DNA of 64,000 nucleotides from an uncultured Thermomicrobium sp. GTDB taxonomy: Bacteria; Chloroflexota; Chloroflexia; Thermomicrobiales; Thermomicrobiaceae. The stretch's first letter is position 1; each line of letters starts with the position of its first letter. The translations under genes were made by a program, and so were the position numbers. This document shows, piece by piece, positions 1 to 9,017 of the stretch. The stretch is taken from positions 1 to 64,000 of the forward strand of contig CALIMB010000040.1 of NCBI GenBank assembly GCA_938028665.1, written 5' to 3'. The notes under the pieces were generated by a model, which made no database searches, had not been told where the DNA came from, and saw only the letters and a program-made list of their open reading frames with translations.

Positions 1-2
1 GT

Positions 3-917
3 GAGGTCCTAATTGAAGGGCGCCCGATGGGCACCATCCCACCGTTCCGGCGCAACGTGAACACGGTCTTTCAGAACTACGCGCTCTTCCCCCATATGAC
101 AGTCTACGAGAATGTCGCGTTCGGATTGCGCATGAAGCGCACTGCGCGGGACGACATCGCTCGTCGGGTGCGCGAAGCACTGCAACTGGTCCGGCTGCAA
201 GGCTTTGAGGAACGGTATCCCCGGCAACTCTCCGGTGGCCAGCAGCAGCGGGTTGCACTGGCCCGCGCATTGGTCAACCGTCCACGCGTACTGCTGCTAG
301 ACGAGCCGCTTGGGGCCCTTGACCTAAAATTACGCAAAGAGATGCAGCTCGAACTGAAGCATCTTCAAATGACGGTCGGCATCACGTTCATCTACGTCAC
401 CCATGACCAAGAAGAGGCCCTCACCATGTCCGATCGGATCGCAGTGATGAATGCCGGGCGCGTCTTGCAGGTCGGAACACCGGTGGAGATCTATGAGCGA
501 CCGTCCTCGCGCTTTGTTGCGGACTTCATTGGCGAGTCTAACTTCTTACGCGGTCGGATCGCCGAGGTCGGAGCGGGGGAGGTAACTGTCACCTTAGATG
601 GTGGATTCCCCATCCCGGTCCGCAGCGAACAGCCTCTCGCGCGTGGAGCCGAGGTAACCGTAGCAGTTCGTCCTGAGAAGATCCGGATCGCACCTGTCGA
701 AGCGCCGGAGGCGAATGGCTTAGTCCAAGGTCGTATCGAAGAGGTGATCTACATCGGAACCGACACCTTCTATGTGGTGCGGATCACCGACGACACCGTG
801 GTCCGTGTGCGCAGTCAGAACGACCGGAACCGGCTCGACGGTGGTCAGCTACTTCCTGTAGGGACACCGGTTCGCCTAAACTGGGCAGTCGACGCGGCCC
901 GCTTGTTGACCGAGTAG
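3..917 (+). CDS. potA: ABC transporter ATPase, spermidine/putrescine type (5' end outside window)
   Basis: ATP-hydrolysing subunit of a polyamine-type importer, acting on the cytoplasmic face of the membrane. The reading frame is open to the left edge, so the Walker A region is missing. The first visible residues ([10 protein letters not shown]) match the stretch between Walker A and the Q-loop in the second PotA of this window (39284-40354). Visible are the Q-loop ([12 protein letters not shown]), the ABC signature [15 protein letters not shown], Walker B (LLLDEP) followed by the D-loop, the switch histidine in THDQEEA, and a C-terminal TOBE-type domain of about 100 residues. An internal ATG at 27 is only the first methionine visible, not the start. 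It is followed after 13 bases by potB, so the genes form one operon. The transported substrate cannot be read from the sequence. Confidence 0.95.
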   Translation, partial: EVLIEGRPMGTIPPFRRNVNTVFQNYALFPHMTVYENVAFGLRMKRTARDDIARRVREALQLVRLQGFEERYPRQLSGGQQQRVALARALVNRPRVLLLDEPLGALDLKLRKEMQLELKHLQMTVGITFIYVTHDQEEALTMSDRIAVMNAGRVLQVGTPVEIYERPSSRFVADFIGESNFLRGRIAEVGAGEVTVTLDGGFPIPVRSEQPLARGAEVTVAVRPEKIRIAPVEAPEANGLVQGRIEEVIYIGTDTFYVVRITDDTVVRVRSQNDRNRLDGGQLLPVGTPVRLNWAVDAARLLTE

Positions 918-930
918 AAGTGGAAAGCCA

Positions 931-1845
931 ATGGTCGTCGCCGAACGTGTCCGACCGCAACAGCAGATCCTCAAGTGGCGTGAACGTCTCGTCGAAGAGG
1001 TCCGGCAACGTGAGGGATTACGTGCACTTCTTCTTGCCGGACCGGGCGGCTTGTGGTTGTTGCTTTTCTTTCTCCTTCCTATCGCGATCGTCTTCGCCTA
1101 CAGCTTTGCGCGCCGCGGCCCATACGGAACAGTCGTGTGGAGCTTGACACTTGAGAACTATGCACGCTTTTTCGATTGGCTGTATATCCGCGTTTTCCTC
1201 GTATCGGTCTGGCTTGCCTTGTTAGCAACGGTCCTTTGTTTGCTCATCGGATATCCCTTCGCCTACGTCATCGCACGCGCTCCGCGACGTTGGCGGAATG
1301 CTCTGCTCGTTCTGGTGCTCATCCCGTTCTGGACAAATTTTCTTGTCCGCACCTATGCGATTATGCTGCTACTGCGAGCCGACGGACTGATTAACAATGC
1401 GCTTCTCTGGTTGGGTGTGATCGAGCGTCCACTCCCGATGCTCTTCACCCCATTCGCCGTCGTACTGGGGTTGGTCTATGGCTTCCTTCCGTTTATGATT
1501 CTCCCTATCTACGCCTCGATTGAGAAGTTCGACTTCACGCTCGTTGAAGCCGCGCAGGATCTGGGTGCGAACACATGGCATGTCTTTTGGCGTATACTCC
1601 TGCCGTTAACATTGCCTGGAGTCCTCGCCGGCTCAATCCTTGTGTTCATCCCCTCGGTTGGAGCCTTTGTCACCCCTGACTTGCTCGGGGGCGGCAAAGT
1701 GGTCATGATCGCCAACCTGATTAATCAGCAGTTCCTCACGGTCCGCCATTGGCCGTTTGGATCGGCTGTCTCGTTTGTGCTTATGGCTATCGTGCTGGCC
1801 GCAACGCTACTGTACTTCCGTCTCGGAGAGGGACGACGCGTATGA
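931..1845 (+). CDS. potB: ABC transporter permease, PotB type
   Basis: Inner-membrane permease of the same importer, 304 residues. After a basic cytoplasmic N-terminus there are about six hydrophobic segments. The EAA loop that docks the ATPase is clear around residue 205 (EAAQDLGANTWHVFW). A start at 931 lies 13 bases after potA. The stop codon overlaps the next start (ATGA at 1842-1845), which indicates translational coupling to potC. The family assignment is firm. Polyamine as substrate is only the usual family annotation. Confidence 0.93.
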   Translation: MVVAERVRPQQQILKWRERLVEEVRQREGLRALLLAGPGGLWLLLFFLLPIAIVFAYSFARRGPYGTVVWSLTLENYARFFDWLYIRVFLVSVWLALLATVLCLLIGYPFAYVIARAPRRWRNALLVLVLIPFWTNFLVRTYAIMLLLRADGLINNALLWLGVIERPLPMLFTPFAVVLGLVYGFLPFMILPIYASIEKFDFTLVEAAQDLGANTWHVFWRILLPLTLPGVLAGSILVFIPSVGAFVTPDLLGGGKVVMIANLINQQFLTVRHWPFGSAVSFVLMAIVLAATLLYFRLGEGRRV

Positions 1846-2708
1846 CCTTAGATATGACCATCCAGTCCCCGGTTGTTCCGAAGAAACGCAAGCGTCTGTC
1901 GCTTGGTTGGGGTGCTCTCTACTTGAATGTGGTCCTCTCATTCATCTTCCTCTATGCGCCGATCGTCGTCATGTCGATATTTAGCTTCAATGCGTCCCGT
2001 CAAATGCAGGTCTGGATGGGATTCACGCTGGACTGGTACGTTCGTCTGCTACATGATGAACGCGTCCGTTTGGCTGCCAAAAACTCCTTAATCATTGCCC
2101 TGGTTGCCACGCTCGTTTCCACAATCATCGGCACCCTTGCAGCCATGGCCTTGGAACGCACGCGCTTCCGAGTCAAGCGTTTCTATGAGGGAGCGCTCTA
2201 CCTTCCAATCATTGTGCCAGAAATCGTTATGGCTATTGCGCTGCTGGTCTTTTTCAATCTCGCCTTCACCTGGCTTGATCGGCTCTTCGGACTTCAGCTC
2301 AACTTTGGCCTCGGTACGATCACCATCGCACACATTGCATTCTCTTTCCCCTTCGTGGCCGTGGTCGTTCGGGCGCGTCTTGCCGACTTCGATCGCACGC
2401 TTGAGCAAGCTGCCCAAGACCTTGGCGCCACTGACTGGCAGACATTCCGCTACATCACCCTGCCACTCCTCATGCCAGGGATTATCGCTGGGGCATTGCT
2501 CGCATTTACCCTTTCCATCGACGACTTCGTGATCACCTTCTTCAATGCTGGCATTGGCTCCACCACCCTACCGCTGGAGATTTATGGACGAGTGCGCCGG
2601 GGCATCACCCCAGATGTCAATGCACTTTCCACCGTTATAATGCTCGTCTCCATGATGCTCGTGCTCGGTTACCTCTTCCTACAACTACAACGGCGTCGGA
2701 CGGCGTAA
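1842..2708 (+). CDS. potC: ABC transporter permease, PotC type
   Basis: Second permease subunit, 288 residues, partner of PotB. The frame is open further upstream, but the ATG at 1842 overlaps the potB stop by four bases (ATGA) and gives the normal PotC length. Six membrane segments are apparent, with the EAA loop near residue 187 (EQAAQDLGATDWQTFRY) and a C-terminal segment after the conserved LPLEIYGRVRRGITP. It is followed after 12 bases by the binding-protein gene, with the order A-B-C-D typical of pot operons. Confidence 0.93.
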   Translation: MTLDMTIQSPVVPKKRKRLSLGWGALYLNVVLSFIFLYAPIVVMSIFSFNASRQMQVWMGFTLDWYVRLLHDERVRLAAKNSLIIALVATLVSTIIGTLAAMALERTRFRVKRFYEGALYLPIIVPEIVMAIALLVFFNLAFTWLDRLFGLQLNFGLGTITIAHIAFSFPFVAVVVRARLADFDRTLEQAAQDLGATDWQTFRYITLPLLMPGIIAGALLAFTLSIDDFVITFFNAGIGSTTLPLEIYGRVRRGITPDVNALSTVIMLVSMMLVLGYLFLQLQRRRTA

Positions 2709-2720
2709 CGTGAGGAGGAT

Positions 2721-3959
2721 ATGATCATGAGCCCCAAAGATCTGGTCGACCGCTGGCTCCAAGACCACCAGCGCGGACGTCTCTCCCGGCGCGAGCTCCT
2801 GCGCCGCCTCAGTCTCCTAAGCTTGAGCGTTCCCACGATCGGAACGCTACTCGCCTGCGCCCGAACGACCGAAAGCCCCACCGCGCCTAGCGGCGCCACA
2901 CCGGCTGCCCCCACAGCTCCTGGCGAGGGAAGAACGCCAGCAGCCGGGACCATCCCCGAGTACATCGACCGCAGCAAACTAGACAAAGAGTTGCACTTCT
3001 ACAATTGGTCAGACTACATCGATCCCGCCATTCTTACCGAGTTTCAGGACACCTACGGCGTTAAGGTCACAATGGACACGTACGCGTCAAACGAGGATCT
3101 CTTGGCCAAACTGCAAGGCGGTGCGAGCGGCTACGATGTGATCGTTCCCTCTGACTATATGGTCAGCATTATGATCAATCTCAGGATGCTCGAGCCACTC
3201 GACTACTCCGTCATCAAGACGATAGCCAACATCGATCCGGAGAATCTCAAACCGTACTATGATCCCGACAATACCTACAGCGTCCCTTATATGTGGGGAA
3301 CATCCGGATACAGCTATGACACGAGCGCTCTCGGTGACGATCTCTCCAGCTGGAAAGAGCTCTTCGAACCACGCCCTGAGGTGCGCAAGAAGGTGGTCAT
3401 GCTCGACGATCAGCGTGAGGTCATCGGCGCAGCCCTTATGTACCTCGGCTACGAGATCAACGAGACAAGTGACGAAGCTCTCGCCAAGGTCAAAGCACTT
3501 CTGCTGGCGCAGAAACCGTATGTCCTCGCTTATTCAAGCCAGAATAACGACGATCTCCTGGTCGCTGGCGAAGCATTAATCGCACACATCTGGACAGGCG
3601 ATGCCCTACTTAGTGCGCAAGAGAAACCAAGTCTACGGTATATTATCCCAGTCGAGGGATGTACTGTTTGGCAAGACAACCTCTGTGTCCCGAAGACAGC
3701 ACCGCACAAGTACACAGCGATGGCCTTCATCGACTTCCTCAATCGTCCCGATATCGCTGGTCGGAACGCCAACTACATCATGTACGGCAGTCCCAATAAA
3801 GCAGCCGGCGCGCAAGGCTTTATCGACCAAGCTATGCTCCAGAATCCAGCAGTCTATCCACCACCTGAGGTGTGGAAGCGCCTCCAGTGGATTAAGGACG
3901 TGGGGGAAGAAGGCACATTGAAGCACGACCGACTCTGGACAGAGGTCAAGACCGCCTGA
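2721..3959 (+). CDS. potD: Periplasmic-type substrate-binding lipoprotein, PotD/PotF family
   Basis: Solute receptor of the upstream transporter, 412 residues. The N-terminus carries a twin-arginine motif (SRRELLRRL) and a hydrophobic stretch ending in a lipobox (GTLLAC, Cys46). This suggests Tat export followed by lipid anchoring. A low-complexity linker rich in Pro, Ala and Thr comes next. The family fold begins at LHFYNWSDYIDP and contains the PotD-like motif GYDVIVPSDYMV. The start at 2721 has a GAGGAGG-like ribosome site directly upstream. The gene ends the operon and is followed by a hairpin at 3975-4003. Binding of polyamines is inferred from family membership only. Confidence 0.92.
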   Translation: MIMSPKDLVDRWLQDHQRGRLSRRELLRRLSLLSLSVPTIGTLLACARTTESPTAPSGATPAAPTAPGEGRTPAAGTIPEYIDRSKLDKELHFYNWSDYIDPAILTEFQDTYGVKVTMDTYASNEDLLAKLQGGASGYDVIVPSDYMVSIMINLRMLEPLDYSVIKTIANIDPENLKPYYDPDNTYSVPYMWGTSGYSYDTSALGDDLSSWKELFEPRPEVRKKVVMLDDQREVIGAALMYLGYEINETSDEALAKVKALLLAQKPYVLAYSSQNNDDLLVAGEALIAHIWTGDALLSAQEKPSLRYIIPVEGCTVWQDNLCVPKTAPHKYTAMAFIDFLNRPDIAGRNANYIMYGSPNKAAGAQGFIDQAMLQNPAVYPPPEVWKRLQWIKDVGEEGTLKHDRLWTEVKTA

Positions 3960-3974
3960 AGACATGTGCAAAGA

Positions 3975-4003
3975 GGCGAGGCGGGCCGCAAACCCGCCTC
4001 GCC
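3975..4003. terminator. Bidirectional terminator between potD and the HD-domain gene
   Basis: Perfect 11-bp inverted repeat (GGCGAGGCGGG and its complement) with a 7-base loop, lying between convergent genes. Short T-rich stretches follow on both strands (CTCTTTGT on plus, TCTTTGC on minus), so it can serve both transcripts. Confidence 0.75.
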
Positions 4004-4023
4004 GCCCCTCTTTGTCCACGCTC

Positions 4024-4626
4024 TCACACCGCTTCCACCGGCTTCCGATCAAGCCCGAGTTCCTCGGCAATTTCTTTCATCGCATCCAGGACGACTTGGA
4101 TATGTTCCTCAAGTGAGACACCTAGCGCTGCCGCAGCTCGCTCGATCTCCTGCCGGTTAACTGCTGCGGCAAACTCCTTTGCCTTCCACTTCTTCTTTAC
4201 ACTGGAAACCTCGACGTCCAGAATACTCTTCGTCGGTCGCACCAGTGCAACAGCAACAAGAAACCCCGTCAGCTCATCGACTGCGACCAGCGTTTTCTCC
4301 AGGAGTGTCTCCGGCTCAATTCCCGTCACTTCGCTTGCATGGCAGAGAATAGCCCGCACCACAACCTCTGGATAGCCTCGCTCGCGCAGAATACTTGCTC
4401 CAACAACTGGATGCCCCTCACTGCTAATGGTGGGATACCGCTCATAGTCGAAATCGTGTAAGAGACCAACCAGTCCCCAAAGTTCCTCATCTTCACCAAA
4501 CCGCCGCGCATACGCGCGCATAGCTGCCTCAACTGCGCGCATGTGCCGCAAGAGATGAGGTTGAGTAGTAAACTCAGTCACCAGACGCCACGCCGCGTCA
4601 CGCGTCGGCAGTCGGAGCTCCTCCAT
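4024..4626 (-). CDS. HD-domain protein (HDIG-type putative phosphohydrolase)
   Basis: A 200-residue soluble protein of the HD superfamily. Putative metal ligands are visible: His28 in HLLRHM, the His57-Asp58 pair in LLHDFDYERYP, His72 in SEGHPVVG, a further histidine in LCHASEV, and an aspartate in AVDELTG. Families of this size and motif pattern act as small metal-dependent phosphohydrolases, but the substrate cannot be predicted. The start at 4626 has a good ribosome site (GGGAGGGGA). It lies 21 bases after the small membrane-protein gene on the same strand, so the two are probably cotranscribed. Confidence 0.85.
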   Translation of the reverse strand: MEELRLPTRDAAWRLVTEFTTQPHLLRHMRAVEAAMRAYARRFGEDEELWGLVGLLHDFDYERYPTISSEGHPVVGASILRERGYPEVVVRAILCHASEVTGIEPETLLEKTLVAVDELTGFLVAVALVRPTKSILDVEVSSVKKKWKAKEFAAAVNRQEIERAAAALGVSLEEHIQVVLDAMKEIAEELGLDRKPVEAV

Positions 4627-4647
4627 TCGTCCCCTCCCTGTGGACCA

Positions 4648-5154
4648 TCATCGTTGCTCTCGTTTTGGTTCTGCCACTAGCGCACGGAGCGCGCGTAGCC
4701 ACCGATTGCGGCGTCGGAGTTCTGGGACGAACACCTGCGCGGCAGCACGCCCAAGCATTCGCCCCGCAGCCGTCGCAAAATCGTTCGTGGTCACCTGGTT
4801 ACCGCCTGCTGGGGCCGTAGGAACTCCTCGCGTTCGCCGCTTCGCACTGAGTCGTCCAGCACCGCGGGCAAGCTCCGTGAGCCAGTCTCGGCGCGGCTCG
4901 AGATGTCCACCCCGCCGCTTCCAACGCCAGCGGCTCACCAACATGCCCACAAAGCCGCCGAGCACGGCAATGAGCGCTCCCGGGCTGTTCGGCCGCGTGT
5001 CTACAAGATCAAGGCCACCAAAATCTGTAAGCCAAAGTATCCCTGCGGTCGCAAAGTAGCCAACTACCCAGGCGACCGTTTCATTGAATGCCTGCCCGAA
5101 GCGACGCGTTGTTCGCCAAGAGAGCACGAAGATGAGCGGGACAATCAGCCACAT
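4648..5154 (-). CDS. Small membrane protein of unknown function
   Basis: A 168-residue protein that I do not recognise. Three hydrophobic segments lie at roughly residues 1-13, 25-45 and 57-76. A strongly basic tail of about 90 residues, rich in Arg, follows and probably faces the cytoplasm. The start at 5154 has only a distant purine-rich stretch (GGAGG, 12 bases away), so it could be placed slightly differently. It precedes the HD-domain gene closely and may be cotranscribed with it. Transcription is divergent from the methyltransferase gene at 5245. Confidence 0.6.
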   Translation of the reverse strand: MWLIVPLIFVLSWRTTRRFGQAFNETVAWVVGYFATAGILWLTDFGGLDLVDTRPNSPGALIAVLGGFVGMLVSRWRWKRRGGHLEPRRDWLTELARGAGRLSAKRRTRGVPTAPAGGNQVTTNDFATAAGRMLGRAAAQVFVPELRRRNRWLRALRALVAEPKREQR

Positions 5155-5244
5155 CTGGTCTCGTGACCTCCACTACTCCGCCTCAAGACTACCGGTTCCT
5201 GCCCCAGGTGACCAGGTACACTCCAGTGAGGGGAGGGACCGCTC

Positions 5245-5871
5245 ATGAGTCACCCTGCCATGTTGCCGAAGCTGGCACGCCATTATGACCGGTTGGCTCA
5301 GCACTACGACTCGGTGATGGATCATCTGGAAACATGGTTACTTGGCGACTGGCGGGCGTGGGCTGCAGCACAGGCCTACGGTCGCACGCTGGAGATCGCC
5401 ATCGGCACCGGTCGGACACTTCCCTTCTTCCCTCAGGACATCATGGTCATCGGCGTAGAGCTGAGTATCGGTATGCTCAAGTATGCGCGCCAGCGTGCCA
5501 GGCAGTGGCGTCGACCCACCCTCCTTGTCCGTGCCGACGCGCAAGCGCTACCGATCCGCGACAAAAGCATCGATGCCGTTCTCTCCATTCTCAGCCTGTG
5601 CACAATTCCCGATCATCGTCGGGCACTTGCTGAAGCTTACCGAGTTCTTCGCCCCGGTGGTCGTCTCATCCTTGTCGAGCATGTCCGAAGTTCCAACCCA
5701 GCCGTTGCGGCCATTCAGCAGCTCATCGATCCATTGAGCGTTCGCTACGCCTGCGACCATCTCACGCGCGAACCGCTCGAACTCTTGCCACACTATGGCT
5801 TCCGGGTACTGGACGTCCAACGACGCTGGCTCGGTATCGTCGAACGCGTACTCGCCGAGAAGCCACTATGA
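5245..5871 (+). CDS. Class I SAM-dependent methyltransferase, UbiE/PmtA-like
   Basis: A 208-residue methyltransferase. Motif I (LEIAIGTGRTLPFF, about residues 49-62) binds S-adenosylmethionine. An acidic residue follows at the end of strand 2 (VIGVELS), then motif II/III (SIDAVLSILSLCTIPD) and the post-motif RVLRPGGRLILVEH. This layout matches small phospholipid or quinone methyltransferases. The acceptor is unknown. A strong ribosome site (GGGGAGGGA) precedes the ATG. The last bases overlap the end of the convergent rhodanese gene by six. Confidence 0.88.
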   Translation: MSHPAMLPKLARHYDRLAQHYDSVMDHLETWLLGDWRAWAAAQAYGRTLEIAIGTGRTLPFFPQDIMVIGVELSIGMLKYARQRARQWRRPTLLVRADAQALPIRDKSIDAVLSILSLCTIPDHRRALAEAYRVLRPGGRLILVEHVRSSNPAVAAIQQLIDPLSVRYACDHLTREPLELLPHYGFRVLDVQRRWLGIVERVLAEKPL

Positions 5872-6744
5872 GCACGCCGACTCTGCGACTGGGAGACCCA
5901 GAGCCACCGGCAGGTCATCTCGGTTCCCCCACTCGGCCCAACTTCCCACATAAACACGCACGTTGACGAAACCAGCAAGACGCAGCGCGAGCGCCGCGTG
6001 GGCAGCCCGTACGCCACCATGGCAGTATGTGATCGTCGCCGTTTCTGGTGTCAGTCCAGCGCAACGTACCCGCTTGAGAATTTCCACGGTCGGGAGGAAC
6101 GTTCGCTGTCCATCCCAATCCAAGCTCTGCTGCCAAAACCAATGCCGGGCGCCTGGAACATGGCCACCACGTCGCGCCCGGATTTCTTCCCCCGTGTACT
6201 CACTCAGTCGACGCACGTCTACAATGGCAGCCGATCCCTCGGCAATGGCCCGGTGCACTGTCTCCGCATCGACGATCAACCCAGGATGCTGGTCACGTCC
6301 TGGCAATGTGAACCGCGACCGCGGCCAGATCGGTTCCTCCACACTAACCGGTCGCCCCTCCATCACCCACCGAGTCCAACCACCATCGAGGATACGAAGA
6401 CGGTCACCACATCCGTACACGCTCAGTGTCAGCCACAGGCGAGCAACAAAATGTCCACCCTCATCGTCATACCCGACGATCAGATGCTCGTCACCGATTC
6501 CCAGTTCACCGAGCCGCTCTGCGACGTGCTCTGGTGGGGCGAGTCGATAGGCAATCGGATCGTTCGGATCGACCGTCACGTCCGTCCAGTCGAGATAGCA
6601 CGCACCAGGGATATGCCCTTTCCGATACTCCGCTCGTCCGTCGCGCCCGTCGAAGTAGTACCGGCAGTCCACGATCCGTACTCGAGGATCGAGCAAGTGT
6701 TCGGTTAGCCAGTTGGTATCAACGAGAATTTCCTCACGCCTCAT
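5866..6744 (-). CDS. Two-domain rhodanese-type sulfurtransferase
   Basis: Transfers sulfane sulfur from thiosulfate or 3-mercaptopyruvate to a thiophilic acceptor, in the cytoplasm. It has 292 residues with two rhodanese domains. The inactive N-terminal domain holds the family motif HIPGACYLDW. The C-terminal domain has Cys241 in the loop YCHGGVRAAH. That loop differs from both the CRKGVT and CGSGVT loops used to separate thiosulfate from mercaptopyruvate enzymes, so substrate choice is open. The ATG at 6744 overlaps the XRE gene by 11 bases and is preferred over the longer frame because RREEILVDTNWL matches the usual family start. It is the last gene of a five-gene minus-strand operon. Confidence 0.9.
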   Translation of the reverse strand: MRREEILVDTNWLTEHLLDPRVRIVDCRYYFDGRDGRAEYRKGHIPGACYLDWTDVTVDPNDPIAYRLAPPEHVAERLGELGIGDEHLIVGYDDEGGHFVARLWLTLSVYGCGDRLRILDGGWTRWVMEGRPVSVEEPIWPRSRFTLPGRDQHPGLIVDAETVHRAIAEGSAAIVDVRRLSEYTGEEIRARRGGHVPGARHWFWQQSLDWDGQRTFLPTVEILKRVRCAGLTPETATITYCHGGVRAAHAALALRLAGFVNVRVYVGSWAEWGNRDDLPVALGLPVAESACS

Positions 6745-7111
6745 CGCTGCTCCCACTGCTCCTCCTGCTAAGACGAGCGCGGCGCCACCGCAAGTAGTCG
6801 GCATACCGTGCCAGCTCTTGACGATCTTTAGTCTCCAGCCCGCGCCAAAGGCCGCATCCCTCCGACGCAGTCTCTACTCCACCAAGCTGCCTGGCAAGCG
6901 TGCCGAAAAATTCGGCTACCGTCATCCCAAAGGCGACTGCGAGACGATCCAGCACTTCGAGCGTCGGGAGCTTCCGCCCGCGCTCTAGTTCGCTCAGGTA
7001 TGCAATGGAGAGACCGCTCCGTTCTGCCAGCTCACGCAAGGACCATCCCCGTTCCGCCCGGATTTGCGTCAGGAGCTTTGCGATCGTGGTTCGTAACCGT
7101 TCACTCACCAA
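6734..7111 (-). CDS. XRE-family transcriptional regulator
   Basis: A 125-residue DNA-binding protein with one Cro/C1-type helix-turn-helix at about residues 5-65. Its recognition helix region is RSGLSIAYLSELERGRKLPT, and it ends with the typical LDRLAVAFGMTVAEFF. The C-terminal 50 residues have no domain I recognise. Its position inside the operon, overlapping yjbQ by 11 bases and the rhodanese gene by 11, suggests it may control its own operon. No target site can be demonstrated. Confidence 0.88.
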   Translation of the reverse strand: MVSERLRTTIAKLLTQIRAERGWSLRELAERSGLSIAYLSELERGRKLPTLEVLDRLAVAFGMTVAEFFGTLARQLGGVETASEGCGLWRGLETKDRQELARYADYLRWRRARLSRRSSGSSDEA

Positions 7112-7523
7112 GCACCTGCACCCAAATTGTTCGCGTCCGTGGATGCGTGTCGAAATCCAAAAGCACGATTCGCTGCCATGTCCCCAAGGTCAGTGCCCCA
7201 TTGACTAACGGCACTGTCACCGATGGGCCGATGACGAGCGACCGGAGATGACTGTGCGCGTTATCGTCGGCATTGAGCCGGTTGTGTGCGTACTCGGCAT
7301 GCTGCGGCGCAAGACGCTCGGTCGTGAGCCGAATATCCTGCACCAAACCCGGTTCGTATTCGGAGACGGAGAGAGCAGCCGTCGAGTGAGCGACGAAGAC
7401 ACAGACCAATCCGTTCCGAAGACCACTCGCCTCAACAGTCTCGTGCACTTGACGAGTCACATCCAACATTTGGTCTCGGCCAGTCGTGGCAATCTCGAAT
7501 CGACGAGCAAACGCGCGACTCAT
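7101..7523 (-). CDS. yjbQ: YjbQ/UPF0047 family protein (putative thiamin-phosphate synthase-like)
   Basis: A 140-residue member of the UPF0047/YjbQ family. Visible family features are VFVAHSTAALSVSE, the acidic-histidine segment RLNADDNAHSHL, the motif GPSVTVPLVNGALTLGTWQRI, and a C-terminal beta strand DTHPRTRTIWVQV. Members have been reported to show weak thiamin-phosphate synthase activity, but their real role is unsettled. It overlaps pepA upstream by four bases (ATGA) and the XRE gene downstream by 11 bases. Confidence 0.9.
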   Translation of the reverse strand: MSRAFARRFEIATTGRDQMLDVTRQVHETVEASGLRNGLVCVFVAHSTAALSVSEYEPGLVQDIRLTTERLAPQHAEYAHNRLNADDNAHSHLRSLVIGPSVTVPLVNGALTLGTWQRIVLLDFDTHPRTRTIWVQVLGE

Positions 7524-9016
7524 GCGAGCTCACTTCCCCGCCATCCAGCCCAGAGCTCAAGGAAGCGGATGAGCGTTCGCACACCATGTCCCGTTGCCCC
7601 GGCAGGCCCAAACAGCCCTCCCTGCTCTGCCCACGCTGGTCCGGCAATATCCAGGTGCAGCCATGGCCGCCCTTCGGTAAATTCACGGAGAAAGAGCGCC
7701 GCATTGATCGCCGCACCCCAGCGACCAGCAGTGTTTTTGAGGTCGGCATGCTCGCTGCGCAGCTGATCACGATACTCTTCCCACAAGGGTAATGGCCACA
7801 TTCGCTCACCAACCTCGGCCGCTGCCTGGAGCAGCAAGTCTCGCGCCCGTTCATCACTTGCAAAGACACCGCTTCCTCCCCTGCCGAGGGCGACGGCGCA
7901 AGCTCCTGTCAATGTCGCAACGTCGACAAGAAGTTCTACCCCCTGCCGCACAGCAAACGTCAAGGCATCAGCCAGCAGTAAACGTCCCTCTGCATCGGTG
8001 CTTATCACCTCGACCGTCTTCCCACTCAGCGTGCAGAGGATATCGCCCGGGCGGAAGGCATTTCCATCCGGCAGATTCTCGGCCGCTGCCACGATCCCGT
8101 GGACTTCCAAGGGCAACTCGAGTGCTGGGAGAGCACGCAGGACTGCCAGCACAGCAGCTCCACCAGCCATGTCGCCTTTCATCCGCTCCATGCCCTCGGC
8201 CGGCTTGAGACTGAGTCCTCCCGAATCAAAGGTCACCGCCTTACCAACGAGCGCAACCCGCCCGCGCACCCCCTCCTTCGGCCGGTAGATCAAGTGGACC
8301 AGACGTGGTTCCCGAACACTCCCTTGCCCAACAGCCAGAATCGCCCCAGCACCAAGTTCCTCCAGCAGCGCACGATCGTATATCGCGCATTCCAGTCCAA
8401 CCTCTTGCGCGACCTCCCATGCGATGCCGCTGAGTCGTTCTGGATTCAGGAGATTCCCCGGCTCGTTCGTGAGATCCCTGGCAAACGTTACCGCCTCACT
8501 GACCAGCCGACCAGAATGAATGCCAGCTTCGACGTCGGCCCCGGCTGTAATTGTGAGACGTTCGATGCGCGCTGCGCTCTCGACGCTCCGATAGCGATGA
8601 AACCGGTAAGTAGCGAGTACGGTTCCTTCAACAAGTGCGTGCGCGACACTGGTATCCCTGACGCCTGCAACCGGTACGAGTGGCCAAACCAGGCTCTGCC
8701 CACCCGCCTCAACAGCCAGTTTGGCCGCAACCGCAGCCGCTCTGCGGACATCAGTCAGTGTGCGCTGTGCTGCCCCACCCAAGCCAACAGCAATCAGCCG
8801 ATCTGCAGCCATCCCCTCACACGGCGGGAGAACGGCACCTTGCCCTACACGCCCAGTGACCCCAACAGCACGTACGGACCGCTCGATCCAGTTACGAAGG
8901 GATGCATTCCGGAAACTGAGCGACCCGTCTACCGCGCCTTCCGGGACGATGGGGATCACCACGCTGCCGGCCAGCCGCTCCAGTGGCTCACTCGACGTGA
9001 CAACCTCGGTCCCCAC
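7520..9016 (-). CDS. pepA: Leucyl aminopeptidase (M17, cytosol aminopeptidase)
   Basis: Cytosolic zinc or manganese aminopeptidase that releases N-terminal residues from peptides, usually as a hexamer. It has 498 residues, the normal length. The C-terminal catalytic half shows the metal-binding signature (STDAEGRLLLADAL in place of the usual NTDAEGR) and the upstream ligand segment VGKAVTFDSGGLSLKP. The start is a GTG at 9016 with GGAGG five bases upstream. An overlapping ATG at 9018 is in another frame. It follows DUF1684 with no gap, so it is translated from the same leader-controlled transcript. Confidence 0.95.
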   Translation of the reverse strand: MGTEVVTSSEPLERLAGSVVIPIVPEGAVDGSLSFRNASLRNWIERSVRAVGVTGRVGQGAVLPPCEGMAADRLIAVGLGGAAQRTLTDVRRAAAVAAKLAVEAGGQSLVWPLVPVAGVRDTSVAHALVEGTVLATYRFHRYRSVESAARIERLTITAGADVEAGIHSGRLVSEAVTFARDLTNEPGNLLNPERLSGIAWEVAQEVGLECAIYDRALLEELGAGAILAVGQGSVREPRLVHLIYRPKEGVRGRVALVGKAVTFDSGGLSLKPAEGMERMKGDMAGGAAVLAVLRALPALELPLEVHGIVAAAENLPDGNAFRPGDILCTLSGKTVEVISTDAEGRLLLADALTFAVRQGVELLVDVATLTGACAVALGRGGSGVFASDERARDLLLQAAAEVGERMWPLPLWEEYRDQLRSEHADLKNTAGRWGAAINAALFLREFTEGRPWLHLDIAGPAWAEQGGLFGPAGATGHGVRTLIRFLELWAGWRGSELA

Positions 9017-9017
9017 A

